A stretch of 64,000 bases of DNA from Ahaetulla prasina. Taxonomy: Eukaryota; Chordata; Lepidosauria; Squamata; Colubridae. The notes below the pieces were generated by a model. The model was not told the DNA's origin, did not search any database, and saw only the letters and a program-made list of their open reading frames with translations. Positions 12,011-23,880 of the stretch are shown piece after piece. The stretch lies in the NCBI RefSeq assembly GCF_028640845.1, contig NC_080540.1:261921958-261985957 (forward strand), read 5' to 3'. Positions within the stretch are counted from its first letter, which is position 1. Each line of letters starts with the position of its first letter. Position numbers and translations under genes: made by a program.

Positions 12011-14169
12011 GGTGAACAAAAAATTAGTAGCCCCATTTCCATTTGTAGTAAATTTTCTTTTTGCCCTTTTGAAGGGCCTTTTACCTCAGTGTCTGTACTG
12101 AAATTGTGACACTGATTCACCCACAGTGGTGAAACTCAGACAGTAAGCTTTCAGGGTTATGCTTTCACCGATCAACTACAGCCTAAGGATCAAATACCAA
12201 GTTCATTTATGCAAAAGAGCCAGGAGGCCAGAGCATCAAAATATTATATTCCTACAGTAAGATTAATGTTATTCAAAAAAAAATAGAGGCCACAATCTTA
12301 CTAATAGAAATCTAAGGAAAAAATAAATTATGGAAGCACTTGCTGCATGAATATAAGCAACAGAGGTTAGGACATTTCAAACTTGTGATAAAAGTATTTG
12401 AGGCAGTTGTCAGAGTATGAAACTGCCTATCCTTTAATATTTTATTTTCTTTGTATCCCTAGTATTGTATATGTATGAAAGACAAAAATACAGAGAGAGA
12501 AAGAGTGATTATGTGGAAGGCCTTGGTGTACAGTGGTTGTAGGGGCAGAGCACCAAGAAAATTGCTACATTTACAAAGATTGTTTAGGAGCAAATGTGGA
12601 CCTTTATTCTTCAGAAGGTGATACAAATGTACTTTGTCTGTTTGCCAGGCATAGACATATACAGCAGACATTTTATAAGGCTTGTATAGAGGACTTGTAA
12701 CCTATTTATTTTCTTTCTCCTCTGCTACTGTTCTAACTACTCATCCTTTGCAACGGATTAGTTGATTGCCAATTTAGAGGCCAAATAGAAAATTTTGGCA
12801 AATAATTCTAGGACATGACACGATATTTCATTTATTTTTACTAATGGCACACCTATTAGGCCAATTGCCCTTTTATTTTGTTGGCAAGAAGCAAAGGAAA
12901 TCGCAGAGGTAATGGGTTAAATGGATTAATAAAAATCCTGACAAAGCATAGAGTACAAAGGGACTCCGTACCATTTTGCCTTACATTCTCTATCAACTCA
13001 AGATAATTGAGGTGACATCTTCGGTTTATTTAGTTTCTACAAAGTGGAATGCTAATATACAGGAATTGTATGGAATCACCCAGGGACCCTCTCAGCCCAT
13101 CTTCATTGGATAGGCAATGGGGGGAAATCCATCTGTAGGATCACTTGAGGAGAAATGTAGTTAATAAGGAAAAATGCCTAAAATTGCTTGCCCTTAGATA
13201 CATTATATGTGGTCTAGATCTTTCAATAGTTAATAAAGTTATGTGTCACAACTAGGGATGCAGGAGATATTTGTTCTATTTGTATTTTAATGAGATTCCA
13301 GTTAATTTGCACTTCAGTGAACCAAAAAGCAGATATCCTGTTGTATTCGCACTTTGTAGAACTTTGTCATGCATTTCCTAATAAAAAATGCATAGAACAA
13401 TGTGCATACTAGGGGAAAGTATGCACAAACATGCATTTATATTAAGGGAAGTACTGTTTCCAACATATAATTCAGTGAAAGTGGAACAGAAATATGCAGA
13501 AGGGGGGGGCGATGGATGTTGCAAAAAGAGAAAAGTCTGTTAGACAGAACGAATACATTAAGCACAAAAATCCGCAGACATTCCTTTATTTAGATAAATG
13601 CAAATTTGTGGAGAGAAGTGTTGTCTTAAAATTACACTCTGATTTGAAATAGGATGCATGAAATTTAAAATTCAAAAAATGATAAATGCATACTGAAACC
13701 ATACCACTTCAGACTAAAGATGACTGAATGTTTGCTCATTCAAAAAATAAGCACACCCACACAAATACCATGGTAAGTATAAAATAAATATGTTAGAGTA
13801 CTTCCTTCTATAATACAGTTATCACAGTGCAAACTATTTTGATCATAGCTCAAACATGGAAGTCCCTATCACCAATATAGAGTGAGATAGCCCAGACATT
13901 CTACATGGTTGATGAGAAGCAAGCTCAATCTACTGGCAGTGATACTGAAATATATATCGAATTTGAAAATATAACTGTATTCCCTTTAATATCAAATTTA
14001 GCAGGTCTTTAGTTAGCTCCTCAGAAGTTAGATATTTTAGGAGGGTTCATAAACCTTTCAAGAAGCTGCATCCAAGTCATAAGAAGAAAGTAATTAAAAA
14101 AAGATAAAGAATTGGCATTGGAATGATACATGCATCAAAAAAAGTCACATTATAAATAAATGTTTCAAG
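12011..14169. other. No gene; one low-level internal repeat
   Basis: Unique AT-rich sequence with no recognisable coding region. About 12790-12910 (GGCAAATAATTCTAGGACATG ... ATTAGGCCAATTGCC) resembles 16545-16670, so an unnamed ancient repeat may be present at both places. A G9 run lies near 13501. Confidence 0.45.
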
Positions 14170-15345
14170 GTAGACAAGGCCATGATTCATTGTCATTATT
14201 TTTCTGGTCTTTCTATCCAAGGCTTTTAGTTCTGCATGAGTCCAGTCCACTGTTTTAGTTATGTGTATAATGACTGGAATTGCCTAGGTGTGCATTGCCT
14301 TGACTTGTTTGAATTTTAAGATCCTCTTCACTCTCACAATGTATTCACCTTTTTCTTGACTTTAACCTTCTTCTTGACTTCAGTGTGCTTGATGTTGAAG
14401 GATGTCCAAATATTTGTAGCATGTCTTTCATTGTGCCACTGATCTTTGCACAATGCTTCTGATGTTTCTACTAACTCCTATTAATTCTATTATTCAGTCA
14501 TGTGCCAGGAAGTCAACGGCCTTCTTGTCATTCAATCCAAGCTGCATTTAAGTTGGTCATCCTTCTCTTATGGTTTTTTTCAAAATCATCTTTTGAACTG
14601 GTCTTTTGTTCTGCTGTTTAGGCAGTTTCCCTTCTGCTCAGGTGGAAAGATCTTGTTTTCAGACAGATGCCGTTGGACTGTATCAGTTAGTATACCAGTT
14701 AGCAATTTGAAAATTGTTGATAAGCAGGTAGTTGCTTAGTGCTGTCCCTTTTGCTGGATCTTTCAGGTAAGTTTTGTCAGATGCTAACCAATATTCAGTT
14801 TCATCTGCTTGAAGTATGTTTTAAACTCCTTATCAATGAGAAGTGTAGACTAGTCAGATGTTTCAACCAAAAATCATGAAACCACTTCATCTTCACCTAG
14901 TGCTGACCAGTTCTTGTTCTTTTCTTTGCCATTTCTGCTCTCATTACAAGTTCTTTAATTTCAGCTTCTTTTTTATTTGTGCATCTCCTTTATCAAGTAC
15001 ATTCTTGTTGCATTTTTTTAATTGTCCCATAGCTGCATTTTCTTTTTTGTCAGGTATTTATTAGGTTCACTGCAAAGTCTCCATTGATGTATTTGGTAGA
15101 AACATTTATGATTCAACAGAACATTGGAGATTCTGCCTATAGATTCTGCAATTCAAGCTTCATATCTGCTGCTATTCTTGGATATAGTTGTTCTTTGCTG
15201 CTTATTTCCTGTGCTTCCTTAATCTTCCTTGTTTCTAGGTGATATTTCTTGATCAGGTATTCTTTAGTCTTCTTGTTCTTCAGCTTCTTTCTTTCATCAA
15301 TTCGAGTTTGTTCACATTTGATATTAGCATGCTGATCTTATTTTC
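14170..15345 (-). mobile_element. R4/Dong-like LINE relic
   Basis: On the minus strand I can read a decayed non-LTR retrotransposon. There is a lysine-rich pre-RT segment (KLKNKKTKEYLIKKYHLETR, about 15300-15220), then a segment like LSTIFKLLTGILTDTVQRHL followed by PPEQKG (about 14740-14600), and near 14260-14180 VDWTHAELKALDRKTRKIM. That order matches LINEs of the R2/R4 group, which use a restriction-like endonuclease. Stops, frameshifts and loss of most of the RT palm show it is inactive. The clade is from memory and could be wrong; LINE identity is firmer. Confidence 0.6.
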
Positions 15346-15805
15346 AAGCCTGATCTTCCTATTAATATGACCTGTTTATAACAATGTGAAGTCACAGCAC
15401 ACACAAAAAACGTACTCTAATATCTAGACTTTCTCAGTATCTGATAATTCTCTTAATGTTTTCTAGAAACAGTTCTATGGCTTATGTTCACATGGAGTTG
15501 AGATGACTAGTGTCACCTACACCTCAGTTTTAAAAATGAGATCCTGTAGAATAGATTTCAAGCATTGAAAACTTTCTTATCGATCTAATCAAAGGAAAAA
15601 TTCTGAATACAATTCTATAAACTTTGATACATTCAGAATAGCCAGAACCTAAGCTACTGTATTTTCTTCTTCTGTTCAACAATTCCATTAATTCAAGTTA
15701 AGGAATTGATTCAAATAAATGAGAGATGCGTATTAACCTGAGAAGCACATTAATCTTTGGAAGAGATTCCCCTCCATGTGTATTTCTCCTTTAACTTAGA
15801 GACTA

Positions 15806-16560
15806 GTGATATATTGAAAGATTTCTGCACCCTGTTGTAGTGCCTATATACTCCACAGAATATATCCACAGAGAGGAGGGGGGTCAAGCTGTTTTCCAAA
15901 GCACCTGAAGGCCAGACACAAATCTGAAAATGACCAAACTGAACAAGGAGAGATACAACCTGGAAATAAGGAGAAATTTTCTGACAGCGAGAGCAATCAA
16001 CCAATGGAACAATTTGCCTTCAGAAGTTGTGGGACTTTCATCACTGGAAGCTTACAAAAAGAGACTGGACTGCCATCTGTCAGAAATGGTGTAGGGTCTC
16101 CTGCTTAGGTGGTGGTTGGACTAAATAATCTACAAGGTCCCTTCCAACTCTGTTAACCTGTTAATATATGTCTTTAGAGAAAAAAGAGAATTATGAAGTT
16201 GACTAAATTAAATGGGCTCTATTTATTAATTTTGTTAAATGACTACTATCAAGTTAATACTATATATTTAACAGAAGCAATACAGAAATTTTATACTAGC
16301 CAGCCTTAATGATGCTTTAGGGAAAATATGAGCCTGAATCAGGAGGGCATGTTACCTGTCTACCCTAGATAGCTTTCCAAATTTTTTTAAAGATGAATTA
16401 TTGAAGATGGTCTTTGGTGGATCAATGTTGCCTTGGTGATAAGTGCTAATGGTTCATCATGGTTTGATAAATTCAGGATTAGTTTTTTTCTAATTAATTA
16501 TATTTTAGAATTTACTATTTTGACTTTTTTTAGTTGTTTATTGTGGCAAATGGTCCTAGA
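15806..16560. repeat. Diverged duplication, copy 1
   Basis: Matches copy 2 (about 17630-18905) in the same orientation. Landmarks are GAAAGATTTCT, TCCACAGAATA, GAGAATTATGAAGTT, CAGCCTTAAT, GTTGCCTTGGTG(A/G)TAAGTGCTAATGGT and TTTTTCTAATTAATT. Copy 1 carries a CR1 tail (15868-16164) absent from copy 2. Divergence is substantial, so the duplication is old. Confidence 0.8.
15868..16164 (+). mobile_element. CR1 3'-end fragment
   Basis: 5'-truncated CR1 tail. It contains the C-terminal CAAAGCACCTGAAGG segment, the TCAATGG/ACAATTTGCC and ACTTTCATCACTGGAAGC region, then TCCAAGGTCCCTTCCAACTCTG-like 3' sequence, ending in a degenerate GTTAAC repeat. It is flanked by sequence that is continuous in copy 2 of the surrounding duplication, which supplies the empty site. 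Target duplication is not evident, as usual for CR1. Confidence 0.88.
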
Positions 16561-17629
16561 ACATGTTATTTCATTTATTTTGCACTGATTACATACCTAT
16601 GGGGAAAAGTTTATTATTAGGCCAATAGTATTTTTTATTTTGTTGGCAACTAGTATAGAGAAAGGCAGACATAGGTAAACAGTCCTTCCATCTATGAGAT
16701 GCTTATCCTGCATAGAAGCCAAGCATTATATAAGCAAATAGAAGTTGGCAAATATTTTTTTCAAGAACCCTTGAGAAACATTGAACATTCTACAAAATCT
16801 AGCAAAGCAGAATTCAGTAATTCCCTTTTTCAAAATATTTCAAATTTGTGTAAAAGAAGCATTGATTTTATTGGACCTAATTTCACATGCCTGCTGAGCC
16901 AGGATTTCTAATATTGCTTTTATTAGTTCATGTTATCTCAATCTTATTTTCATGGGGCAATTATAGTTGCTTAGTGAGAAGTAAATAATTTATATATTGT
17001 TACAAGTACAATATACTTGTAACAAAATGTTAATAATTGATTAAAATAAATTCAGTTTCCTGTTTAAATTTTGAGCTTATAGTTAGTGGGACTATATGCC
17101 AGATGACCATAAATAAGTAATTTTGATTTGACTTTGTTAAAAAAAATTACACAGTAACAAATAATCTTATTTCTCCAGTGTGTAAAATTATCACTTATAA
17201 TTTTAGAAGTAACTATAAATGCATTATAACTGAAAGCACAATAAAAGAAAACATAATGGACATATATTTCTCAAAGACAATTTATTTGTAATGGTTCTGA
17301 TCTTTCCTGGGGATCAAAAGGATCTTTTATATCAATTTGCAAAAGCTAATTAATGTTTTGAACAAAATACAAAAATCATGCTGCTTGGGAGAACATTAAA
17401 TTATATGGTAGCTAATAGTGTTAAAGAATGATTTAAAAATAAATTACCTACAATACTTGCAATAAAAAAAGGAAAACAAAATTTTGTTCTTTGTTAAAAA
17501 GAGGCATCTTATTTTCACTCTTTTGAACTCAATTTACTGTGTATATCTTAATTAAAGGTTTATTGAATAATCTGTACTTTATGATGAAGACTTAGTAACA
17601 TTACCAGATAATGTGAGCAATAATAGTAA
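16545..17629. other. No gene; AT-rich spacer
   Basis: Very AT-rich sequence between the two duplicated blocks. The start (16545-16670) resembles 12790-12910. No coding or element ends were recognised otherwise. Confidence 0.4.
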
Positions 17630-17955
17630 TATATGGAAAGATTTCTATATCACGTTGTGGTGCAAGTGTTCCACAGAATACATACTGTATATCTTTAGAG
17701 AAGGAAGAGAATTATGAAGTTAACTACATTAAATGGTTCTATTTATACATTCTTAGTTAAACAAGAAGTGACAAGCAAAGAACATGCTGGCGTCATAACA
17801 CCAAACTGATACACAGATGAACATCCAACAAGTGAAAGAAGCTGTTCTTGACACAGTAGCATGGAAAGCACTTAGCTATAAAGTCATCAAGAGTCAGACT
17901 CTTTTTCCCTCTGTCTCTCTCTGTTGGTCCAGGTGCACAATTAATACATTTATTG

Positions 17956-18377
17956 CAGGGGTGGGCTACAGGAGGTTTGCAGGGGTTCGGGAGAACCTCT
18001 AGCTAAGATTCTGTGCAGTTCAGAGAACCCCCAAATCCACTCCTGGCTGGCTCCGCCCACCCCTCCCCTTCCCTCCACTCCCAGGAGTCCCCATGTGGCC
18101 TGTTTTGGATGCAGGTAAGTGCAGGGCGCGCACAGAGGCTTGGGGAGGGAGAAAAACAGGCCTAAAGGAAGTTCAGGAAGGCCAGAAACAAGACCGTTTC
18201 CAGCCTCGAAAGCCTGGGGAGGCCCTTTTCGCCCTTCTGGAGGCTCAAAGAAAGCCTCGGGAGCCCAGGGAGGGCAAAAAACACACACACCCGCATGGTG
18301 CAGGAGTCTGACAAGGCCACGCCCACCCAGCAACCAGGCAGAGAACCCCTTGCTAAAATTTTTGAAGCCCACCCCTG
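17956..18377. mobile_element. Non-autonomous hAT element, 422 bp, perfect TSD
   Basis: Starts CAGGGGTGGGCT and ends AGCCCACCCCTG, a perfect 12-bp inverted repeat. Both flanks are ATTTATTG (17948-17955 and 18378-18385), the 8-bp duplication typical of hAT. The interior is GC-rich compared with its surroundings and contains overlapping ORFs of 72-140 codons in several frames with no transposase motif; these are compositional artefacts. The perfect target duplication suggests a relatively recent insertion. Confidence 0.92.
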
Positions 18378-18471
18378 ATTTATTGTATTACATTTCTACT
18401 AGCAAGCTAAGATTTACTGGGTCTATATGTAACAGAAGGAATAAGGACATTTTGTACCAGCCAGCCTTAAT

Positions 18472-18652
18472 TTAGTCCTAAGGCAGGGAGTTTATACTTG
18501 GAGTGCCAGACCTTCCAGGGAGGGTGAGATGGAATTTCAGGGAGTGCAAGAAAGAGTGATTTATGTCCCTTAGTGTTGAGCCAGGAGTCACAATTACTTT
18601 TATAAGAGATGCAAACATTAATCAAACACTTCCTAGGGGTGTGCCATAGAAG
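18472..18652 (-). mobile_element. Probable hAT-like insertion in copy 2
   Basis: About 175-180 bp present only in copy 2 of the duplication, bounded by TTTAG-like sequence on both sides. On the minus strand the start reads GGTTCCCAATCTCTTCTATG and then GGCACACCCCTAGG, resembling common hAT-derived repeats. Ends and target duplication are not crisp, so the class is tentative. Confidence 0.45.
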
Positions 18653-18905
18653 AGATTGGGAACCATTCCTTTAGGGAAAAGATGAGTCCAGTTCAGGACG
18701 GAAGGGTGCCTATCTGCCCTGGACAGCCTTCCCAAAACATTTCAAAGACTGAATGATTGAAAATGACCTTTGCTGGATTTACTGTATGTTGCCTTGGTGG
18801 TAAGTGCTAATGGTCCATCGTGATTTGACAGATGCAGGATTATTATGTTTTTCTAATTAATTGCATTGTTTTAGGATGTTACTCTTCTTATTTTTCTTAG
18901 TTGTA

Positions 18906-20361
18906 TAGGTGACAAGTAATGATAAGATGCCAAACATTGCAATAAAGCATTATATTTCTAAGAACCACCAACAGTATTAAAATCACATCTAACTATACCT
19001 GAATCTTTTCTTGCATGTTTCCTTAAAGTAAACACAACATCTCTCCCTCCTTCTGTCTCTGTTGGTCTAATTACACAATTAAAATTAAATTACTTTTGAC
19101 AATAACTTTTCTTCCCTGTTATGATTTCCAAAGAAGCATATAAAGCTACTAGTTTCTATAAAGCATTTAAGGCATGGAGCTGGTTTAAAAAAGTTGGCAG
19201 AAAAGTATTATGTTTTGTTTTCTTTCTTTTTTAAGTCTTTCTTTTATATTGTATTTTTACCAGCATTTTATAAAATATCTAACAGGATTTATCTTAGCTT
19301 TTCAGAGGAGATGAATTTCAGCTGAATGCAATGTAATAAATATTAATATGTGCAATATATGTTTGACTTTTTACCCTTGGCATTTTAAACCAAAATTCTT
19401 TTGACGAATTCATTTTATACGTCATAAACTTTCCTACTATGTTTCCCATTCTGACTACCTTTGTCTTTGGATTTCTTCTAAGAAGTATTACTGAAAGAAT
19501 AAATGAGGCAGTATTGTCAAGAGTACTTAGAAGGATTTTATTCCCATGATGATGTTGAAATAAAAAAAGTTAGCATGTAGGATGGGAAAGGACTTGTTTC
19601 ATTAATCTGAATCCTAGGATCAAAGGAGAAAGAGAATGCATGGGGCATTTTACAGTGCTTAATATTGCTTGCTTTTATGGCATACAAATGCTGTTTGAGA
19701 TATAGGAAATTTTATCTCTTTTAAGCATTCTGAATATGAAATGTAAAACTGAAAAAAATGCATTGATATTATCTTGAAAATGTGCTAAAACACAACTGAA
19801 TGGCCCCAATTCAGGGCAACTTCTTGATTCCTTTCTCCTTACATTAAATCATTTACCTGCATAAAACTAAATATATTTTTCAATACATTTAAAACGTTTG
19901 TAGATATTAAATATGATTTAAATGAAGAAACAATCAATTATTAATGATGCTGGTTTTACACTAAACTTTAGAAATATAAATATATTTTTATTGTTAACAT
20001 TACAAATTTACTAATTCAGAATCAAGTCATACATTAGAAAAAGTGGCAAAAGTGAGTAGTTTATGTCTAGTTTATTTGTTTCTGAGTAAATGGTGAAGGA
20101 GAACTCAAATGGTATTGCAATGACCTGGAAAGTATAAACCTCATTTTCTTTTGTTAAGATGTGAATATTTTCATCTTGAGAAATTAGTTAAGTGACCCTC
20201 TATAGAAATTTTTGGAAATTTCCCATTTGTACACACTTCATTTCTTTCAAAGCATGTAATCCTTAGTTTGATATAAGAAAATTTATCTTATATCTACCTC
20301 ATAATAACTCATAATAATATGAGCTATAATAATAACTCATAATACCTCATAATACCATAAT
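18906..20361. other. No gene seen
   Basis: Very AT-rich unique sequence. About 19040-19080 (CTGTCTCTGTTGGTCTAATT) weakly echoes 17910-17945. It ends in a TCATAATAA-rich simple tract at about 20296-20361 directly before a Rex1-like tail. Confidence 0.45.
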
Positions 20362-20742
20362 AACTTCAGCTTCAACCGCAACAATACACAGGCACACAAT
20401 AGATTCATACTTAAAGTGAACCACTCCAAACTGGATTGCAGAAAATACGACTTCAGCAACAGAGTGGTCAATGCCTGGAATGCACTACCTGACTCTGTGG
20501 TTTCATCCTCAAACCCCCCAAAATTTAACCTTAGACTGTCTTCTGTTGACCTCACCCCATTCCTAAGAGGTCTGTAAGGGGCGTGCATAAGAACACCAGC
20601 GTGCCTACCGTCCCTGTCCTACTGTCCCCATGTATTTGTATCCATTTCCTGTGTTCATATTCATGTTTATACTTATATCTTTTATCTCATACATGTTTGA
20701 CAAACTAACTAACTAACTAACTAAATAATAAATAAATAAATA
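20362..20742 (+). mobile_element. Rex1/CR1-like LINE 3' end (copy 1 of 7)
   Basis: 5'-truncated element. From 20362 the frame encodes the C-terminus of the ORF: FSFNRNNTQ, LDCRKYDFSNRVVNAWNALP and the terminal LTPFLRGL, followed by a stop and a 3' UTR with AACACCAGCGTGCCTACCGT. It ends in a mixed TAAC/AAATA microsatellite (about 20706-20742). The same 3' unit recurs at 22.5, 36.2, 46.7, 49.2, 59.2 and 61.4 kb. Confidence 0.9.
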
Positions 20743-21434
20743 ATATAACTGAAGACACTATATTATTAAATAGGCTTAAGTGACACTTTTAAGTCTTTTT
20801 TCTATTTATTACTATATCAATATCCCACAGATTTTGTGGTAACCAATCAAATTGTGATACTATGACCAATGGATTGTGCATATAGAAGTGATAATTTGCT
20901 GAATAGATGTTGGCATCTTCTCTTGCAGGAGAGATCCAATGGCCATTGTTCTTTCAGTAAAGGAACCTTTTCTTTTTCTGTTGATGTCTGGTCAGATAAT
21001 GTGGTATAATGACTAGTTATTAAGTTTACTTTCCCATTATGCTCATACTGTTGAACTAACAACAGAGCACTCTAAGGGAAACACCATACTCATTTATAAG
21101 GCACTTACAATCCATTGATTTCTGAGATCTTAAAAAGCCACTATCATTTTTTTCATCATGAAATAAAATTGTTTGGGTAGGGGAATTAAGGTTGTCAGGA
21201 TCAGATTGGTTTGGAGGATTGAGAAATATATCACCATGTTCAACCACAATAAAATATAGAGAAATTTCATTGGAATATCTGCCTAATGTTCCTGTTGATG
21301 CATAAACAATATCATCTGATTTTTTTTAAAGAGCAAAAGCTTGGAAATACTGGTTGAGAAACAGCTAAACCTAAATCATGGTATATTTACCAAAAAACCT
21401 AACAAAAACTTACTTGTCAAAGGTGATTATTGTG
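20743..21434. other. No gene seen
   Basis: Unique AT-rich sequence. Minus-strand frames of 63-71 codons have no recognisable domains. Confidence 0.4.
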
Positions 21435-21639
21435 CTTTTAAAAACACGTTTTATTAGGGTTTTTTTTTACGTGCCTATTTTATGAACAGAATATTGACTG
21501 GGTCACATATTATACAACTTATAATATAATTATATACTAATTTTTATAATCCATTCCAATCTTCTTTTTTGTTTTTTCCAAATACAATTTAAATATTTCA
21601 ATTTCTGCCATGATTTTCTCTTTGCCTAATTTTTTATCA

Positions 21640-22050
21640 TATCTTAATCTCTTCTTAATACATAATATATAAATAATATCATCATCCACCCTTCAAATCC
21701 TAATTTCTTAGTATTACTTCAATTAATTATCTTATTTCTCCATTTATAAAGTATATTTCTGAAAATCCGCATCATATTTTTAACTATAAACAATGTACTT
21801 CATCTTATTCAATTTTTACTTGAAACCCTTTAACTTAATTGACCTTCCACATCTTATCTTAATCTCTTCTAAGTACATAATAAGCAATATCACTATCTGC
21901 CCTTAATTCCTAATTTCTTATTATATCAATTAATTATTTTATTTCATCATTTTAACATATTATTTCAAAGTCCACATCGCACTTTTTACATTTTGATTTT
22001 ATCTCTTAATTTCAGTTATCTTCGTAATTGAACCAAATTACCACTTCATA
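21640..22050. repeat. Roughly 205-bp tandem repeat, two units
   Basis: Two diverged units at about 21640-21845 and 21850-22050 share CTTAATCTCTTCT(T)A, TACATAATA, CCTAATTTCTTA, TCAATTAATTAT and a CCGCATCAT/CCACATCGCA segment. They lie in the AT-rich 3' part of the L1-like element. Confidence 0.65.
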
Positions 22051-22530
22051 TTTCATCTGCTGTTCATTTTACAATACACAATATATATTATCATATTTGC
22101 TTTTTACATTCACAATATTAATATAGTTCCCTTAGATTTACTAATATATAACTTATTTCCCTTCCTCCTTTCCACTATTCTTCCCCTTTTAACCATTTTC
22201 TCTTGGCCTCTCCAGAATTCCACTTCTTAATAATTTTCTCCCTTCGCCCTATTCTCTTATCATCTTTTTCTTTTTTTCTTTTTATATTTATTATATCTTT
22301 TCTCCTGAATCCTTTCTCTAACTGTTGGATCTATTACTCGCATAATTTGTCCCCAGTTTTTACTTAATTTTTTCCCATTTAATTCTCTTCTCTTTGATTG
22401 TTTCTTTTTTAAAAAATATTCCCCCCATCGATTCTTTTTTTACCACTGTAAATCCCAGTGTAATCATCTAATTTTTTTATCTTCAATTCCTTTACCTTCA
22501 ATATTATTTTCTTACTTCTCATTTATATTC

Positions 22531-22628
22531 TTTTTTTTTTTTGGTCACAACATTATATATAAACACATATAATGGAAGAAAAAAAATAATAGAACAGGAA
22601 TGGTAGGCACTTTTGTGCACTTATGCAC
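22531..22628 (-). mobile_element. Rex1-like LINE tail inside the L1-like ORF (copy 2 of 7)
   Basis: A 98-bp 5'-truncated 3' UTR. On the minus strand it reads GTGCATAAG, CACAAAAGTGCCTACC and ATTCCTGTTCTATT, then a TGTTGTGACC end and an A12 tail. It lies in the ORF1-like frame and is flanked by ATTCT(T/C)TTTT-like sequence on both sides, a probable short target duplication. It must be younger than the L1-like host element. Confidence 0.8.
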
Positions 22629-23880
22629 ATTCTCTTTTTCCTGTTTAGTGTGTTCTAACAGAGTTTCTAACTTTTTATTGCCCTTTATTGATTCATGCAC
22701 ATTTTTAAGCATCTCAATTAATTCCTCACACATCCAAGACTCCATATTGTCAATTTAAAAAATTATGATATTTTAACTTATGTTAAATTAATATTTAAGT
22801 CCATAGTCTCTTTTTTATTTCCAGATGATATTCAATACAAATGTTTATCCAATTCACTCCAATTTAAAGCTTTATTGTTTTCCACCACTTTAGAAGTTTA
22901 GGCGAAGCAGTTTAAGTAGAAACAAATGCTCCTTAAAATTTCTCACAGCTCTTGTAGTGTTCAAGGTCACTGTCGTTATTCTTTCAAGTTAAGCTTCATT
23001 GTAGTGCTTTCTTTCCACCAACAGATGTCTCTCTACAATCCAAAAGTCTCAGAACAGCAAAGTATCCAACTTGCAAAGGTATTTTAAATCCACATAAAAA
23101 TACCTTATCTCAAATTTCTTTTCCTTTTATGGTTTTTAATTTCTCCAAATTCAGTTTTAAATCCAGATGTAAAATTTCCTTTCTTGGGCTTTAATATTTT
23201 AACCTCCTCTTTGTTCTTCCTTCAAATTTCAAAACTGTCAAAATTATTTCAAATTCTCTTTAAAAAATACTTTCCCTCAGATTTCTTTGTCTTGTATTAG
23301 TTTTAATTTCGCCAAAGCCAATTTTAAATACAAATACAAAGTTTTCTTTTCTGAGCTTTGGTACTTTCACTTCCTATTTGTTTTTCTCCCTCTATTAAAA
23401 TTCCCAAGTGCCAATTAGCTGCTTGTTTCCTCGCCAGGACACTTTAAAAAAGAAATATATTCTTTTTTTACCTGTGAGTTGGCAAATCACTCACCCTGTA
23501 CCAGTACTCCATTCAAACACTGATCCTGCACAAAATCTTATTCCAATTGCCCCAGCTTTAAAGCAATTATTTTTAATGGCCGCCATCCCTGCCACCGGTT
23601 TGAAGAGCTGCCTCCGACCTTTCAAGGAACTTGCCTGTTCCTCTTGGTTGTCCAAGGTGCCTCTCCTTCTTCACTGTCCCTACAGGATGGTTCCGGTCTG
23701 AAGACCCCCCTACAGAGGTTTGTCTGGCTGGATTTTCATGAGGCTCGTCGAAGCCTGCTATTTTCCAGCCAGTCTCGCCGTGACGCTTCCGGTTTCTCCG
23801 TGTTTTTGTTACTGTTGATGGAAAGAAACATTTTTGCTACCTTTATATCCTTACATTATGCAGTTTCTGTATAAGATTTT

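Larger units (their letters stand above)
17630..18905. repeat. Diverged duplication, copy 2
   Basis: Partner of 15806-16560. It lacks the CR1 tail of copy 1 but carries at least two insertions of its own: a block at about 17766-18395 that includes a complete hAT element, and about 175 bp at 18472-18652. It therefore gives empty and filled sites for three insertions. Confidence 0.78.
21435..23880 (-). mobile_element. L1-like element with 5' UTR and ORF1-like remnant, no ORF2 seen
   Basis: On the minus strand a GC-rich start (about 23830-23560) resembles an L1-type 5' UTR. A long purine-rich leader and a start codon at 22745 follow. The ORF begins MESWMCEELIEMLKNVHESI and continues charged and probably coiled-coil (KKLETLLEHTKQEKEN) until a Rex1 tail interrupts it at 22628. 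Beyond the insert, lysine/arginine-rich frames resume, then an AT-rich 3' region containing a roughly 205-bp tandem repeat and an AATAAAA near 21455. No reverse transcriptase is visible, so it may be a short non-autonomous or deleted L1. The class is inferred from layout. Confidence 0.45.

Noticed and set aside
12790..16670. Similarity of 12790-12910 to 16545-16670 as a second tandem duplication
   Set aside because: Matching is short and patchy; it may be an unnamed ancient repeat. Not strong enough to claim.
18093..18475. ORFs of 72-140 codons on both strands
   Set aside because: They lie inside or across a GC-rich hAT element. Open frames in several registers at once reflect composition; no transposase motif is present.
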